64,000 nt of DNA from Rhizobium oryzicola (GTDB taxonomy: Bacteria > Pseudomonadota > Alphaproteobacteria > Rhizobiales > Rhizobiaceae), in contig NZ_JAUKWQ010000006.1 of the NCBI RefSeq assembly GCF_030504645.1, positions 1 to 64,000 of the forward strand, given 5' to 3'. Shown here in pieces: positions 8,777 through 17,713 of this stretch. The stretch's first letter is position 1, and each line of letters starts with the position of its first letter. The notes under the pieces are model-generated. The model made no database searches. It was not told the DNA's origin and saw only the letters and a program-made list of their open reading frames with translations. The position numbers were made by a program, and so were the translations under genes.

Positions 8777-9280
8777 ATGCAATCACCAAAGACGAAAGCC
8801 GCGCTTTGCGCGCTCGGAATCCTCATGGCTGGTTCCTCGACCAGCTTCGCCCAGGAGGCCGTTGTCGCTGCAAGCGACAAGGAAGCCCTGTTCACCAGCC
8901 CCGACCCGAAACTCAATGCTAACAAGCAGGTGGCATACAAGATCTTCCGTGATCTGCTGGAGGCGAACCACTGGGACAAGGCCAGTGACTATCTGACGGA
9001 GCGCTATCTTCAGCATAACCCAAACGCTGCGTCTGGCCGTGACGGCGTCGTGGCTTTCTTCACCAAGGTTTTGAAGCGCGAGAAGACGCCGATCCCGGAC
9101 AAGATCAAGTCACCTGTCGTGTTTGTTACGGCGGAAGGCGACTTCGTAACTGTGGCAACGGTGCGGACGGAAAAGGATCCGAAAGATCCGTCCAAGACCT
9201 ATACGACGACATGGTACGACACATGGCGCTTCGTGGACGGCAAGGCCGACGAGCACTGGGATTCATCGCCGAAGTTCTGA
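8777..9280 (+). CDS. Secreted NTF2-like (SnoaL-type) protein
   Basis: The 167-residue protein starts with a signal peptide (hydrophobic stretch ending SSTSFAQ, cleavage near residue 25). The mature part has the NTF2/SnoaL-like fold pattern: KIFRDLLEANHWDKA, ERYLQHNPNAASGRDGVVAFF, and TTTWYDTWRFVDGKADEHWD. Such proteins are predicted ester-cyclase-like or binding proteins of unknown role. GGAGACC precedes the ATG. Its stop is one base from the stop of the convergent permease gene. Confidence 0.8.
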   Translation: MQSPKTKAALCALGILMAGSSTSFAQEAVVAASDKEALFTSPDPKLNANKQVAYKIFRDLLEANHWDKASDYLTERYLQHNPNAASGRDGVVAFFTKVLKREKTPIPDKIKSPVVFVTAEGDFVTVATVRTEKDPKDPSKTYTTTWYDTWRFVDGKADEHWDSSPKF

Positions 9281-9281
9281 C

Positions 9282-10130
9282 TTAGGCTTCATTCCTACGG
9301 CGCATGGATTTCTCGATGCGCCGCAGGATCAGCGACAGGCCAAGTGTCAGCATCAGGTAGATATAGGCGACGATGGAATAGGTCTCGAAAAAGCGGAAGG
9401 AGCCTGCCGCATAGACCTTTCCCAATTGCGTAATATCCGCCACGCCCAGCACCGAAACCAGCGAACTGTCCTTGGTCATGGCAACGAAATCGTTCGAGAG
9501 CGGCGGAAAGACGGTGCGAAGCGCCTGCGGCAGGACGACCAGCCGGAACCGCTGAAACGAACTGAGGCCAAGAGCCTTGGCCGCTTCGATCTGCCCCTTG
9601 TCGACCGCTTCGATGCCCGCTCGAAAGATCTCTGCGATAAAGGCGCCGTAGCACAATGTCAGCGCCATGATGGCTCGCCAGGTAAGCGAGAAGTCGCGAA
9701 CCAGAATTGCGTCCATCCACCCATTGCGGATGAGCGGTACACGGAGCCAGTTGAATGCATCAACAATGGCAGGCGCGCCCACGAAAGCGATGTAGAACAG
9801 CACGACGAGAACTGGAATGCCGCGCATCAACTCGATGTAGAAGCGGCACAGATTGCGCAGAACGATATTATCCGCCATGCCGGCCACCGCAATGAGAAGG
9901 CCCCAGAGGCAAGCCAGCGCGAAGGCCGTGATAGTGACTGAGACAGTGACCCAGAGCCCGTTGATGACCGTCAGGAAGACTTGGGCGAAGATGCCGCTGA
10001 GCGCAATCACTGCCGCCAGAATGAGGCCCAGCAGCAAAAAGCCCATCAACCACCAGGGAAAATCCTGGGCGGTTCTCCAGCGTTGCAATCTGCGTGAGGG
10101 CTGCTGGCCTTCAGAAGGAGATACGGGCAA
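9282..10130 (-). CDS. Polar amino acid ABC transporter permease
   Basis: The 282-residue inner-membrane protein belongs to the HisM/GlnP class. It has FYIELMRGIPVLVVLFYIAF before the core and the EAA loop region AAKALGLSSFQRFRLVVLPQALR that contacts the ATPase. The reading frame opens with TTG at 10130, three bases after the stop of the binding-protein gene; the next in-frame ATG (10046) would start at the first membrane helix. A second permease and the ATPase usually follow in such operons, but none is present here. Confidence 0.88.
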   Translation of the reverse strand: MPVSPSEGQQPSRRLQRWRTAQDFPWWLMGFLLLGLILAAVIALSGIFAQVFLTVINGLWVTVSVTITAFALACLWGLLIAVAGMADNIVLRNLCRFYIELMRGIPVLVVLFYIAFVGAPAIVDAFNWLRVPLIRNGWMDAILVRDFSLTWRAIMALTLCYGAFIAEIFRAGIEAVDKGQIEAAKALGLSSFQRFRLVVLPQALRTVFPPLSNDFVAMTKDSSLVSVLGVADITQLGKVYAAGSFRFFETYSIVAYIYLMLTLGLSLILRRIEKSMRRRNEA

Positions 10131-10133
10131 GGG

Positions 10134-10931
10134 TCATTCGCCCAGCTTGTAATCCAGGAACCACTTCTTATCGAGCGCGGCCAACGTTCCATCCGCCTTC
10201 AAGGCGGCGATCGCTGCATTGATGGGGGCAACCAGATCGGAGCCCTTCTTGAAAATGAAGCCGAAATCATCGCCGCCCAGTGGGCCGCCGATAAGTTTCA
10301 GGGTGCCGTTGGAGGCTTCCACATACCCCTTGCCGGCAACACCGTCCGTCAGGACCAGATCCACGTCACCGGCCTTCAGCGTCTGCACGGTAGCACCGAA
10401 GGTTTCAAGCAGTTTCACACGCGGGTTCTGCTCGTTGCCATCCAGAATGTCGTAGATCGCGGTGTAGAAGGATGTGGTCCCCGCCTGGGCCCCAACCAGT
10501 GTCTTCGGGTTGGCGGCAAAGCTCTTTGCATCTGTGAAGCGCTTCTCGTCGGCGCGCACCAGCATGAACATTTCGGAACGCATATAGGGGTCGGAGAAAT
10601 CCACCTTCTCCTTACGCTCCGGCTTGATGCTGATGCCGGTCATGCCGATGTCATACTGGCCTTGAGATACCGCGGGTATCATGGCGTCCCAGGAGGTGTT
10701 GCGATATTCCACCTTCGCGTTCAGCCGCTTGGCGATCTCGTTCATCGCATCATATTCCCAGCCGATGGCCTTGCCGGACTTGGGGTCGACGAACTGCAGC
10801 GGCGGGTATGCGTTTTCCGTGACCACCACGATGCTGCGCGCTTTGAGGTCCGGCAGACCATCAGCAATCGCAAGGGCTGGCGACAGAAGGGCAAGCGCGA
10901 AACCTGCAAGCAGCGAGCGTCTGGACGGCAT
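10134..10931 (-). CDS. Amino acid ABC transporter substrate-binding protein
   Basis: This 265-residue family 3 periplasmic binding protein has a signal peptide (LLAGFALALLSPALAIADG). It contains the usual elements: GKAIGWEYDAMNEIAKRL, WDAMIPAVSQGQYDIGMTGI, and DFSDPYMRSEMFMLVR. It would capture a polar amino acid or opine-like ligand in the periplasm and deliver it to the permease encoded just downstream (3-base gap). The ligand cannot be assigned by eye. Confidence 0.9.
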   Translation of the reverse strand: MPSRRSLLAGFALALLSPALAIADGLPDLKARSIVVVTENAYPPLQFVDPKSGKAIGWEYDAMNEIAKRLNAKVEYRNTSWDAMIPAVSQGQYDIGMTGISIKPERKEKVDFSDPYMRSEMFMLVRADEKRFTDAKSFAANPKTLVGAQAGTTSFYTAIYDILDGNEQNPRVKLLETFGATVQTLKAGDVDLVLTDGVAGKGYVEASNGTLKLIGGPLGGDDFGFIFKKGSDLVAPINAAIAALKADGTLAALDKKWFLDYKLGE

Positions 10932-11001
10932 GGCAATCTCCTCAAATGATGAAGGAAAATGCCCCGTCAGGCGTCCTGAGGCAAGCGAAACGCATCAAAG
11001 C

Positions 11002-11028
11002 AAAAAGGCGATCCGAAGACCGCCTTTT
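11002..11028 (-). terminator. Rho-independent terminator of rplS
   Basis: On the minus strand AAAAGGCG pairs with CGCCTTTTT around a 10-base loop, giving a T-rich 3' side. It lies 25 bases beyond the rplS stop and before the promoter region of the divergently placed ABC operon. Confidence 0.8.
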
Positions 11029-11053
11029 CGTGAAAACCGGATTTCCGGAATTC

Positions 11054-11575
11054 TTATTCTGCAGCGGCTTCTGCAGCCTTTGCAGCTTCAGCGGCTTCTG
11101 CTGCTGCCTTTTCGGCGGCGAGAGCCTGTGCTGCTGCAACCTTTTCAGCTTCCAGACGTGCCTTTTCGTCGGCAGCGGCGGAACGCTCGGCGTCGTTGAG
11201 CTTGCGAGCGCGGATGTTGGTTGCTTCGACGATACGGGCAGACTTACCGCGACGGTCGCGCAGGTAGTAGAGCTTCGCACGACGGACCTTACCGCGGCGA
11301 ACGACTTCAACGCTGTCGATCATCGGGGAGTAGATCGGGAATACGCGCTCGACGCCTTCGCCGTAGGAGATCTTGCGAACGGTGAAGCTTTCGTTGATGC
11401 CGCCGCCGGAGCGGGCAATGCAAACGCCTTCATAGGCCTGAACGCGGGTACGGTTACCTTCCGTAACCTTTACGTTCACGCGCAGCGTATCACCGGGGGA
11501 GAATTCTGGGAGCTTGCGGATGGCTTCGATCTTGGCAGCCTGTTCGGCTTCCAGCTGAGCGATAATGTTGGTCAT
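11054..11575 (-). CDS. rplS: 50S ribosomal protein L19 with long Ala-rich tail
   Basis: L19 sits at the 30S-50S interface. Residues 1-115 are the classic core: [22 protein letters not shown], then [15 protein letters not shown] and the [14 protein letters not shown] motif. L19 normally ends near residue 115-125, but this one has 173 residues. The extra ~50 are a highly charged Ala/Glu/Lys helix ending [13 protein letters not shown]. The TauE gene is divergent across 293 bp, which should carry the rplS promoter. Confidence 0.97.
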   Translation of the reverse strand: MTNIIAQLEAEQAAKIEAIRKLPEFSPGDTLRVNVKVTEGNRTRVQAYEGVCIARSGGGINESFTVRKISYGEGVERVFPIYSPMIDSVEVVRRGKVRRAKLYYLRDRRGKSARIVEATNIRARKLNDAERSAAADEKARLEAEKVAAAQALAAEKAAAEAAEAAKAAEAAAE

Positions 11576-11868
11576 GTTAACCTCTAGGTTCTTCTGAAAC
11601 GACCAGAGCGTTCTCAGCGCATTCCTCGGATCTTCCTTGGAAGCGTGTCAAAAGGCCAATGCCTTCAAACAGGAGCGGGTTCGTCATTCTTTGTTGCGGT
11701 CAACGGGAGCTACTCCCATTTCCGCGTGGGCCATTACACCAAACTGTCATGCTTGTCACCCCTGTCTCTGGTGGAATGCTGCGGGCGGGGCCGAAAAGTT
11801 CGTCCTTCAGTGCCCTTGTCGTCCGTCTGGTCCCTTTGTATTCCAGATGCCTGAAATGGGAGGACATC

Positions 11869-12615
11869 ATGACCGTGGTCACAATTGCGCTGCTACTTGC
11901 GGCGGGCTTTCTGTCGGGCGCGGTCAATGCGATTGCGGGCGGCGGCACCTTTCTTACATTCGGTGCGCTGACGCTGGCCGGCATTGCGCCGATTTCCGCC
12001 AACGCCACATCCTCCATCGTGCAGTTTCCGGGCTATGTGACCTCGACGCTCGCCTATGTACAGGAGCTGAAACGCAGCGGGAAGACGGTGATCATCCTCT
12101 CCATTGTGTCCATTGCGGGCGGTATTGCGGGCGCGTTGATCCTGCTGTCGCTCAGCAACCCGTCCTTCCGGGCGCTCGTACCCTGGCTTCTGGCAGGGGC
12201 CACGGCCATCTTTGCGGCAGGTCCCTGGTTGAAGCCATCGGCCTCCACCGAACATCCCTCGACGACACCTTCCAGCCTGATCGCCCAGTTCCTGACGGCA
12301 ATTTATGGCGGCTTCTTCGGCGCAGGAATGGGCATCATGATGCTGGCCATGCTGGGGCTGACGGCCGGCGGCAGCTATCATCATCTCAATGCGCTGAAGA
12401 ACCTGCTCGCCATGATGATTGCCGGCGTCGCCATCATTATCTTCGTGGGCGGCGGTGTCGTTGCCTGGATGCAGGCCTTGGTGATGCTGCCGGCATCCGC
12501 AGCCGGAGGCTATGCTGGCGTGTGGCTGGCAAAGCGCGTGCCGCAGAATGTCATGCGCATGATTGTCGTGGCGGTTGGGATCGCCCTGACGATCTATTAC
12601 TTCGTCACGGGTTGA
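11869..12615 (+). CDS. TauE/SafE family membrane exporter
   Basis: The 248-residue protein has about eight membrane helices and the family's first motif [19 protein letters not shown] with its second-half counterpart [14 protein letters not shown]-like ([15 protein letters not shown]). TauE/SafE proteins are linked to sulfite, sulfonate or organic anion export. I chose the ATG at 11869 because GGGAGG lies just before it; the longer open frame from 11659 is spurious. Its last 19 bases overlap the 3' end of convergent trmD. It interrupts the usual trmD-rplS run. Confidence 0.86.
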   Translation: MTVVTIALLLAAGFLSGAVNAIAGGGTFLTFGALTLAGIAPISANATSSIVQFPGYVTSTLAYVQELKRSGKTVIILSIVSIAGGIAGALILLSLSNPSFRALVPWLLAGATAIFAAGPWLKPSASTEHPSTTPSSLIAQFLTAIYGGFFGAGMGIMMLAMLGLTAGGSYHHLNALKNLLAMMIAGVAIIIFVGGGVVAWMQALVMLPASAAGGYAGVWLAKRVPQNVMRMIVVAVGIALTIYYFVTG

Positions 12616-13295
12616 GGTTTTGCAGGCAACAGGTCCGGACGCCGTTCCCTGGTCAGCGCCAGCGCCTGCTCATGCCGCCATTTGTCGATCGCCGCATGAT
12701 TGCCCGAGGTGAGAACAGCCGGGATCTCGCGGCCTTCAAAGACCTGCGGGCGGGTGTAATGCGGATGCTCCAGAAGGCCGGTCTCGAAACTTTCATGCGT
12801 GCCGGAATGCACATTGCCCATGACACCCGGCAGGATACGCACCACGGCATCGAGTAGCGTCAGTGCTGCTGGCTCGCCGCCGGAGAGGATGTAATCGCCG
12901 ATCGAGACTTCCTCGAGCTGGCGCGCATCAATCACGCGCTGGTCGACGCCTTCGAACCGGCCGCAGACGATCACGACACCTTCGGCTTCTGCCAGTTCCC
13001 GCACCCGTTCCTGCGTTAGCGGCTTGCCGCGCGGGCTCATCAATAGGCGGGGGCGCGTATCCGATGCGACCGAGTCGATTGCTTTGGCCAGAATGTCCGG
13101 CTTCAGCACCATGCCGGCGCCGCCGCCTGCGGGAGTATCGTCCACAGTGCGGTGCTTGTCCTCGGCAAAGTCGCGGGTCTGCACAGTTTCCAGCGACCAC
13201 TGGCCGCGTTCCATGGCTTTGCCTGCCAGGGAGTGGCCGAGATGACCCGGAAACATTTCAGGATAAAGGGTGAGGATCGTTGCGCGAAACGGCAT
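12597..13295 (-). CDS. trmD: tRNA (guanine37-N1)-methyltransferase
   Basis: TrmD methylates G37 next to the anticodon and prevents frameshifting. The 232-residue SPOUT enzyme contains [13 protein letters not shown], the knot region [28 protein letters not shown], and [15 protein letters not shown] start at the ATG at 13295 ([12 protein letters not shown]), which follows the rimM stop by 7 bases; an in-frame ATG at 13313 would overlap rimM. The 3' end overlaps the TauE gene by 19 bases on the other strand. Confidence 0.96.
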   Translation of the reverse strand: MPFRATILTLYPEMFPGHLGHSLAGKAMERGQWSLETVQTRDFAEDKHRTVDDTPAGGGAGMVLKPDILAKAIDSVASDTRPRLLMSPRGKPLTQERVRELAEAEGVVIVCGRFEGVDQRVIDARQLEEVSIGDYILSGGEPAALTLLDAVVRILPGVMGNVHSGTHESFETGLLEHPHYTRPQVFEGREIPAVLTSGNHAAIDKWRHEQALALTRERRPDLLPAKPQPVTK

Positions 13296-13302
13296 CGGGA
13301 AA

Positions 13303-13869
13303 CTATTCGTCATCCTCGTGCTCGCCGGGCTTCGGTTCGTCATCGTCAGGGTTGTCGATGAGACCGGCGGCGAGTGGGTCGATCAGAAGGCGCCCGGCTT
13401 CCAGATCGATTTCCAGAACGGCAGCTTCCGAAAACGGAATGAGCGTCGGGCGGCGGCCCGGACCCTTCAGCTCCAAGAGATCGCCGGCGCCGAAATCATA
13501 GACGGCACTCACGCGTCCATAGCTTTTGCCATCCGCATCCAGCGCTTCCAGCCCTTCGAGGTCCGCGTAGAAGAACTCGTCTTCCTCCAGTTCCTCATCC
13601 GGCAAATTGTCCCGCTCGATGAAAAGCTCCAGCCCGTTCAGGGCTTCGGCGGCGTTGCGATCATTGATGCCGCGAAAGCGAACGATCACCACATTCTTGG
13701 CTTCACGGATTTCCAGGATCTCGAAGGTGCGGCCGTCTTCGCTGTGCAGATTGCCGTAATCGCCGAGCGCCAGCGGATCTTCGGTAAAGGCGCGCACGCG
13801 CACATCACCGCGCAAGCCCTGGGCTGCGCCGATTGTCGCCATCAGAATCGGGTTTCGAAGCTTTGCCAT
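13303..13869 (-). CDS. rimM: 16S rRNA processing protein RimM
   Basis: RimM binds S19 and helps mature the 30S head. The 188 residues cover the N-terminal RimM barrel ([20 protein letters not shown]) and the PRC barrel ([15 protein letters not shown]). The last ~15 residues are acidic ([17 protein letters not shown]). It lies between rpsP and trmD as in most bacteria. A strong hairpin at 13931-13960 between rpsP and rimM probably lowers its expression relative to S16. Confidence 0.96.
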   Translation of the reverse strand: MAKLRNPILMATIGAAQGLRGDVRVRAFTEDPLALGDYGNLHSEDGRTFEILEIREAKNVVIVRFRGINDRNAAEALNGLELFIERDNLPDEELEEDEFFYADLEGLEALDADGKSYGRVSAVYDFGAGDLLELKGPGRRPTLIPFSEAAVLEIDLEAGRLLIDPLAAGLIDNPDDDEPKPGEHEDDE

Positions 13870-13920
13870 GCCACCTTCGTTTCCTGTTTGGCGAGCGTAT
13901 TAAAGTTTTTTTGCCCGTTT

Positions 13921-13960
13921 GAAAACAGAAGACGGGCGGCATGTTGCCATGCCACCCGTC
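13921..13960 (-). terminator. Hairpin between rpsP and rimM, likely partial terminator
   Basis: On the minus strand GACGGGTGGCATG pairs with CATGCCGCCCGTC (13 bp, one G-U pair) around four bases, then TTCTGTTTTC. It sits just after the rpsP stop, inside the presumed rpsP-rimM-trmD transcript, so read-through must occur if rimM has no promoter of its own. Confidence 0.75.
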
Positions 13961-13983
13961 TAAAAACACTTGGAAGCCCGAAA

Positions 13984-14343
13984 TTATTCGGCAGCAGCGG
14001 CGGCGTCAGCAGCCTTCTGTGCCTTTTCGGCAGCGCGCTCCTGAGCCTTCTTGCCCGGCTTTGCCTTTTCCGGGTTGCTGCGAGCGGCGCGCTCGACAAT
14101 GCCGGCTTCAGCGAGGAAACGCAGAACGCGGTCGGTCGGCTGGGCGCCCTTGGCAACCCATTCCTTGACGCGCTCGACGTTCAGCGTCACGCGGTTTTCG
14201 GAATCCTTGCCGAGCATCGGGTTCCAGGCGCCAACCGTTTCGATGAAACGGCCATCGCGCGGCGAACGGGCGTCAGCGATAACGATGTGGTAGTACGGGC
14301 GCTTCTTGGAACCACCACGGGCGAGACGGATCTTCAGGGACAT
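13984..14343 (-). CDS. rpsP: 30S ribosomal protein S16 with Ala-rich tail
   Basis: S16 is a 30S body protein. Residues 1-80 form the normal core ([22 protein letters not shown] begins after [16 protein letters not shown] ends it). The protein has 119 residues, with a basic Ala-rich tail ([21 protein letters not shown]) not found in the short enterobacterial form but common in alphaproteobacteria. It lies downstream of ffh and the chorismate mutase gene, with a 66-base gap that may contain an internal promoter. Confidence 0.97.
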   Translation of the reverse strand: MSLKIRLARGGSKKRPYYHIVIADARSPRDGRFIETVGAWNPMLGKDSENRVTLNVERVKEWVAKGAQPTDRVLRFLAEAGIVERAARSNPEKAKPGKKAQERAAEKAQKAADAAAAAE

Positions 14344-14409
14344 TTCAAACTCCTTCAGGTTCGGTTTGGGCCGCCATCCACGGCGGGCCTTAGTTTCTTG
14401 AGGCTGCCC

Positions 14410-14730
14410 TCAGGCAGTCTTTTCGGTGACACCGCCATGTTCGGCGGCAATGGCTTCATGATGCCGGATGACTTCCTTGATGATGAAGTTCAGGAACTTC
14501 TCGGCGAAATCCGGATCCAGCTGCGCATCCTTGGCAAGCCGCCGCAGACGTTCAATCTGGTATTCTTCGCGCGCCGGGTCTGCCGGCGGCAAATCGTGCA
14601 GGGCCTTCAGGATGCCCACTTCCTTGGTGCAGCGAAAACGCTCCGCCAGCATATGAACGAGGGCCGCATCGATATTGTCGATGGACTGGCGATACTTGCC
14701 CAGCTGTTCCTTGATTTTGGGATCGACCAT
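14410..14730 (-). CDS. Chorismate mutase (AroQ class)
   Basis: This stand-alone 106-residue all-helical protein converts chorismate to prephenate for phenylalanine and tyrosine. It carries the AroQ pattern IDNIDAALVHMLAERF at the N-terminus, then KEVGILK with the active-site Lys, and YQIERLRRLA. I start at the ATG at 14730, 13 bases after the ffh stop; an in-frame GTG lies at 14742. Its place between ffh and rpsP is conserved in rhizobia as far as I recall. Confidence 0.9.
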   Translation of the reverse strand: MVDPKIKEQLGKYRQSIDNIDAALVHMLAERFRCTKEVGILKALHDLPPADPAREEYQIERLRRLAKDAQLDPDFAEKFLNFIIKEVIRHHEAIAAEHGGVTEKTA

Positions 14731-14742
14731 GGCGCGCACCAC

Positions 14743-16317
14743 TCACTTCTTCTTCGGGAAACCGGGAAGGCCCGGCATGCCGCCGAGACCTGGAAGCTTC
14801 GCGCCGCCCAGACCCGGCATACCGGGAAGGCCACCTGGCAGACCGCCCGGAAGGCCGGGCATGGAGCCCGGCTTGATGCCTGCTGCTTCCGCCTGCTTGG
14901 CCAGCGCCTCCAGCTGCTTCGGGTCCATGCTGGACAGATCCGGCATGCCCATGCCGCCGCCGAGGCCCATCTTGCCGGCAAGACCGCCCATCAGCTGCTT
15001 CATCATGCCGCCGCCCTTCTTGCCGCCCATCATTTTCATCATGTCGGCCATCTGGCGATGCATTTTCAGAAGCTTGTTGATTTCGGCGGCATCCGTGCCG
15101 GAGCCCGCGGCAATGCGCTTCTTGCGGCTGTGCTTCAGAATATCGGGGTTGGCGCGCTCGGCCTTGGTCATGGAGGAGATGATCGCCAGCTGGCGATCGA
15201 ACATCTTGTCGTTCATGCCGGATGCGGCGAGCTTGTCCTTCATGCCGGCCATGCCGGGCATCATGCCCATGATGCCGCCCATGCCGCCAAGCGACTTCAT
15301 CTGCTTCAGCTGTTCGGCCAGATCGTTCAGGTCGAACTTGCCCTTGGCCATCTTTTCGGCCATGGCGCGCGCCTTTTCGGCGTCGATATTTTCCGCGGCC
15401 TTTTCGACCAGCGAAACGATATCGCCCATGCCGAGAATGCGGTCGGCGATGCGGCGCGGGTGGAACTCATCGAGCTCCGACATCTTTTCGCCGACACCGA
15501 TCAGCTTGATCGGCTTGCCGGTCACGGCGCGCATGGAAAGAGCAGCACCACCACGGCCATCGCCGTCCATGCGGGTCAGCACGAGACCGGTGATGCCGAC
15601 GCGCTCATCGAAATTGCGGGCGAGGTTGACGGCGTCCTGACCGGTCAGCGAATCCGCGACCAGCAGAATTTCATGCGGCTTGGAGCGGGCCTTGATCTCG
15701 GCCATCTCCGCCATCAGCGGCTCGTCGATATGCGTGCGGCCGGCGGTGTCGAGGATGACGACGTCATGACCACCAAGCTTGGCCGCCTGCACGGCGCGGG
15801 ACGCGATATCGGTCGGCGACTGGCCGGCGATGATCGGAAGCGTGTCGACACCCGTCTGGATGCCGAGCTGGCGGAGCTGCTCCTGCGCGGCCGGACGGCG
15901 CGTATCGAGCGAGGCCATCAGGACCTTCTTGCGGTCGCGATCCGTCAGGCGCTTGGCAATCTTGCCGGTCGTGGTGGTCTTACCCGAACCCTGAAGACCG
16001 ACCATCATGATGACGACGGGGGCCGGGGCGTTGAGGTCAATGGACACACCTTCGGTGCCCAGCATCTCGATCAGTTCGTCATGAACGATCTTGACCACCA
16101 TCTGGCCAGGCTTGATCGACTTCAGAACGGCGGCGCCGACGGCCTTCTCACGGACGCGATCGGTGAAGGAGCGAACGACTTCCAGTGCCACGTCCGCTTC
16201 CAAAAGCGCACGGCGAACCTCGCGCATGGCTGCCGAGACATCCGCCTCGGAGAGCGCGCCACGGCCGGTCAGTCCACTCAAGATGGAACCAAGACGGTCC
16301 TGGAGGTTATCGAACAT
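14743..16317 (-). CDS. ffh: Signal recognition particle protein Ffh (SRP54)
   Basis: Ffh binds signal sequences and 4.5S RNA and pairs with FtsY (24742-26301) to target membrane proteins. The 524 residues comprise the N domain (MFDNLQDRLGSILSGLTGRG), the G domain (G1 GLQGSGKTTTTGK, DTAGRTH, TRMDGDGRGGAAL) and the M domain rich in Met (MKSLGGMGGIMGMMPGM). The last ~45 residues are GLPG/GMPG repeats ending PKKK. The start at 16317 matches family N-termini; the frame is open upstream to 16413, probably as leader. A terminator-like hairpin lies in that leader. Confidence 0.97.
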   Translation of the reverse strand: MFDNLQDRLGSILSGLTGRGALSEADVSAAMREVRRALLEADVALEVVRSFTDRVREKAVGAAVLKSIKPGQMVVKIVHDELIEMLGTEGVSIDLNAPAPVVIMMVGLQGSGKTTTTGKIAKRLTDRDRKKVLMASLDTRRPAAQEQLRQLGIQTGVDTLPIIAGQSPTDIASRAVQAAKLGGHDVVILDTAGRTHIDEPLMAEMAEIKARSKPHEILLVADSLTGQDAVNLARNFDERVGITGLVLTRMDGDGRGGAALSMRAVTGKPIKLIGVGEKMSELDEFHPRRIADRILGMGDIVSLVEKAAENIDAEKARAMAEKMAKGKFDLNDLAEQLKQMKSLGGMGGIMGMMPGMAGMKDKLAASGMNDKMFDRQLAIISSMTKAERANPDILKHSRKKRIAAGSGTDAAEINKLLKMHRQMADMMKMMGGKKGGGMMKQLMGGLAGKMGLGGGMGMPDLSSMDPKQLEALAKQAEAAGIKPGSMPGLPGGLPGGLPGMPGLGGAKLPGLGGMPGLPGFPKKK

Positions 16318-16392
16318 CGTTTCATCCTTCTTGACGTTACCAGGCAAACCGGAACGTCGGTTCTTCACCACCGAAAAACAAGACGCATAGCC

Positions 16393-16427
16393 AAAAAGCA
16401 CCCGAGGGCGCATCGCGCTGTCGGGTG
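16393..16427 (-). promoter_or_regulatory. Terminator-like hairpin in the ffh leader
   Basis: On the minus strand CACCCGA pairs with TCGGGTG, with an inner GCGC/GCGC stem, and is followed by CTTTTT. It sits about 75 bases upstream of the ffh ATG. The neighbour upstream is divergent, so no other minus-strand gene needs ending here; attenuation of ffh is possible. Confidence 0.5.
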
Positions 16428-16506
16428 TTGACCTCCGGGATCTCTTTATACCTTTACGGGTCCCGGTCGGCGGCTAAAGTCTCATCAACTTCGGCAGATT
16501 GCGGTG

Positions 16507-16535
16507 CTTAAACAGGAAGAGGTCGGGAAAGTCAA
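16507..16535 (-). promoter_or_regulatory. Candidate ffh promoter
   Basis: On the minus strand TTGACT (16535-16530) and TTTAAG (16512-16507) are separated by 17 bases, a sigma-70-like arrangement. It would give a leader of roughly 180 bases that includes the hairpin at 16393-16427. Another -10-like TATAAA lies nearer the gene. Confidence 0.4.
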
Positions 16536-16635
16536 GGCTTGGCGCTGATGGTACCTGCCGCTGAGCCGTTTGCATCCATGTTGGACACACCCTATTTCGA
16601 CTATATCATGTCTCGGGGATCGTCAGGGAGCATTC

Positions 16636-17643
16636 ATGGCCGGCAGAGCATCTGGAAATCGCTACTACACCGGCCCCATCTCCGACCACTTCGACGGCAT
16701 CCGTTTTTTCAATCCTGGCGGGGAAGAGCCGAAGGGCCTGGGCGGCTTGTTGAAGTGGCGCTTCAACGGCAAAAGCGTCGCCTGGCCGAAATCCTATCCG
16801 AGCCCTTTCGAACCGGCTGTGCCGGAAAGGCGGATATCCGGTCCGCAACTGGTGGTGACGGCGGTCGGCCATGCCTCGTTCCTCATCCAGGCGGCGGGCC
16901 TGAATATTCTGACCGATCCCGTCTGGTCCGAGCGGACGAGCCCGTTTTCCTCCGTGGGTCCGAAGCGGGTCAATGCGCCCGGCATCAGGTTCCAGGATCT
17001 GCCTGTCATCGACATCGTGATCGTGACCCACAATCACTACGATCACATGGACCTCGCCACGCTGAAGCGCCTGCAGGAGGCGCATCGGCCGCACTTCGCG
17101 ACGCCGCTCGGCAATGACGCCATCCTGCGGCCGGCTCTGGGCGATGCCAATATCACTGTGGTGGATTGGGGTGATGCCGTCTATGCGGGAAAGGGCGTCA
17201 CGCTTCATTGCGAACCTTGCCATCACTGGTCGGCACGTGGAATGCGTGATCGACGCATGGCGCTCTGGGCCGCGTTCGTCATCGAAACGCCTGTAGGCAA
17301 GATCTACCACATCGGCGACACGGGCTTTCATGGCGGCATCAATTATGCGGCAGCGGCCGAAAAGCACGGGTCTTTCCGGCTCGCGATCCTGCCGATCGGC
17401 GCCTATGAGCCGCAATGGTTCATGAAGGCGCAGCACCAAAACCCGGCGGAAGCGGTGCAAGGCATGCAGCTTTGCCGCGCCGCCACGGCGATTGCCCATC
17501 ACTGGGGCACGTTCAAGCTGACGGATGAGGGGATCGAGGAGCCTCTAGCGGCATTGAGTGTTGCGCTGACGGAAGCCGGTATCCGGCCGGAGCGGTTTCG
17601 CCCGCTTCGACCCGGCGAGGTGTTCGAGGTGCCGGACCTGTGA
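16636..17643 (+). CDS. MBL-fold metal-dependent hydrolase (UlaG/NAPE-PLD-like)
   Basis: The 335-residue protein has the metallo-beta-lactamase signature HNHYDHMD at about residue 131, GHASFLIQ before it, GDTGFHGG in the middle and IAHHWGTFKL near the C-terminus. This arrangement fits the UlaG and N-acyl-phosphatidylethanolamine phospholipase D-like branch; the substrate is unknown. I chose the ATG at 16636 (MAGRASGNRYYTG) because GGGAG precedes it; a longer frame from 16570 is unlikely. The TPP riboswitch begins about 70 bases after its stop. Confidence 0.86.
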   Translation: MAGRASGNRYYTGPISDHFDGIRFFNPGGEEPKGLGGLLKWRFNGKSVAWPKSYPSPFEPAVPERRISGPQLVVTAVGHASFLIQAAGLNILTDPVWSERTSPFSSVGPKRVNAPGIRFQDLPVIDIVIVTHNHYDHMDLATLKRLQEAHRPHFATPLGNDAILRPALGDANITVVDWGDAVYAGKGVTLHCEPCHHWSARGMRDRRMALWAAFVIETPVGKIYHIGDTGFHGGINYAAAAEKHGSFRLAILPIGAYEPQWFMKAQHQNPAEAVQGMQLCRAATAIAHHWGTFKLTDEGIEEPLAALSVALTEAGIRPERFRPLRPGEVFEVPDL

Positions 17644-17713
17644 TCGTCATCACGTCCAAGACTGTCATGGAACATTGACAAGCCGGATCGATTGCCGGAA
17701 GATTTGAACATTC

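Noticed and set aside
13270-16431. A 1053-codon open frame on the plus strand
   Set aside because: It lies antisense to rimM, rpsP, chorismate mutase and ffh, and its residues show no domain; it results from GC-rich third codon positions.
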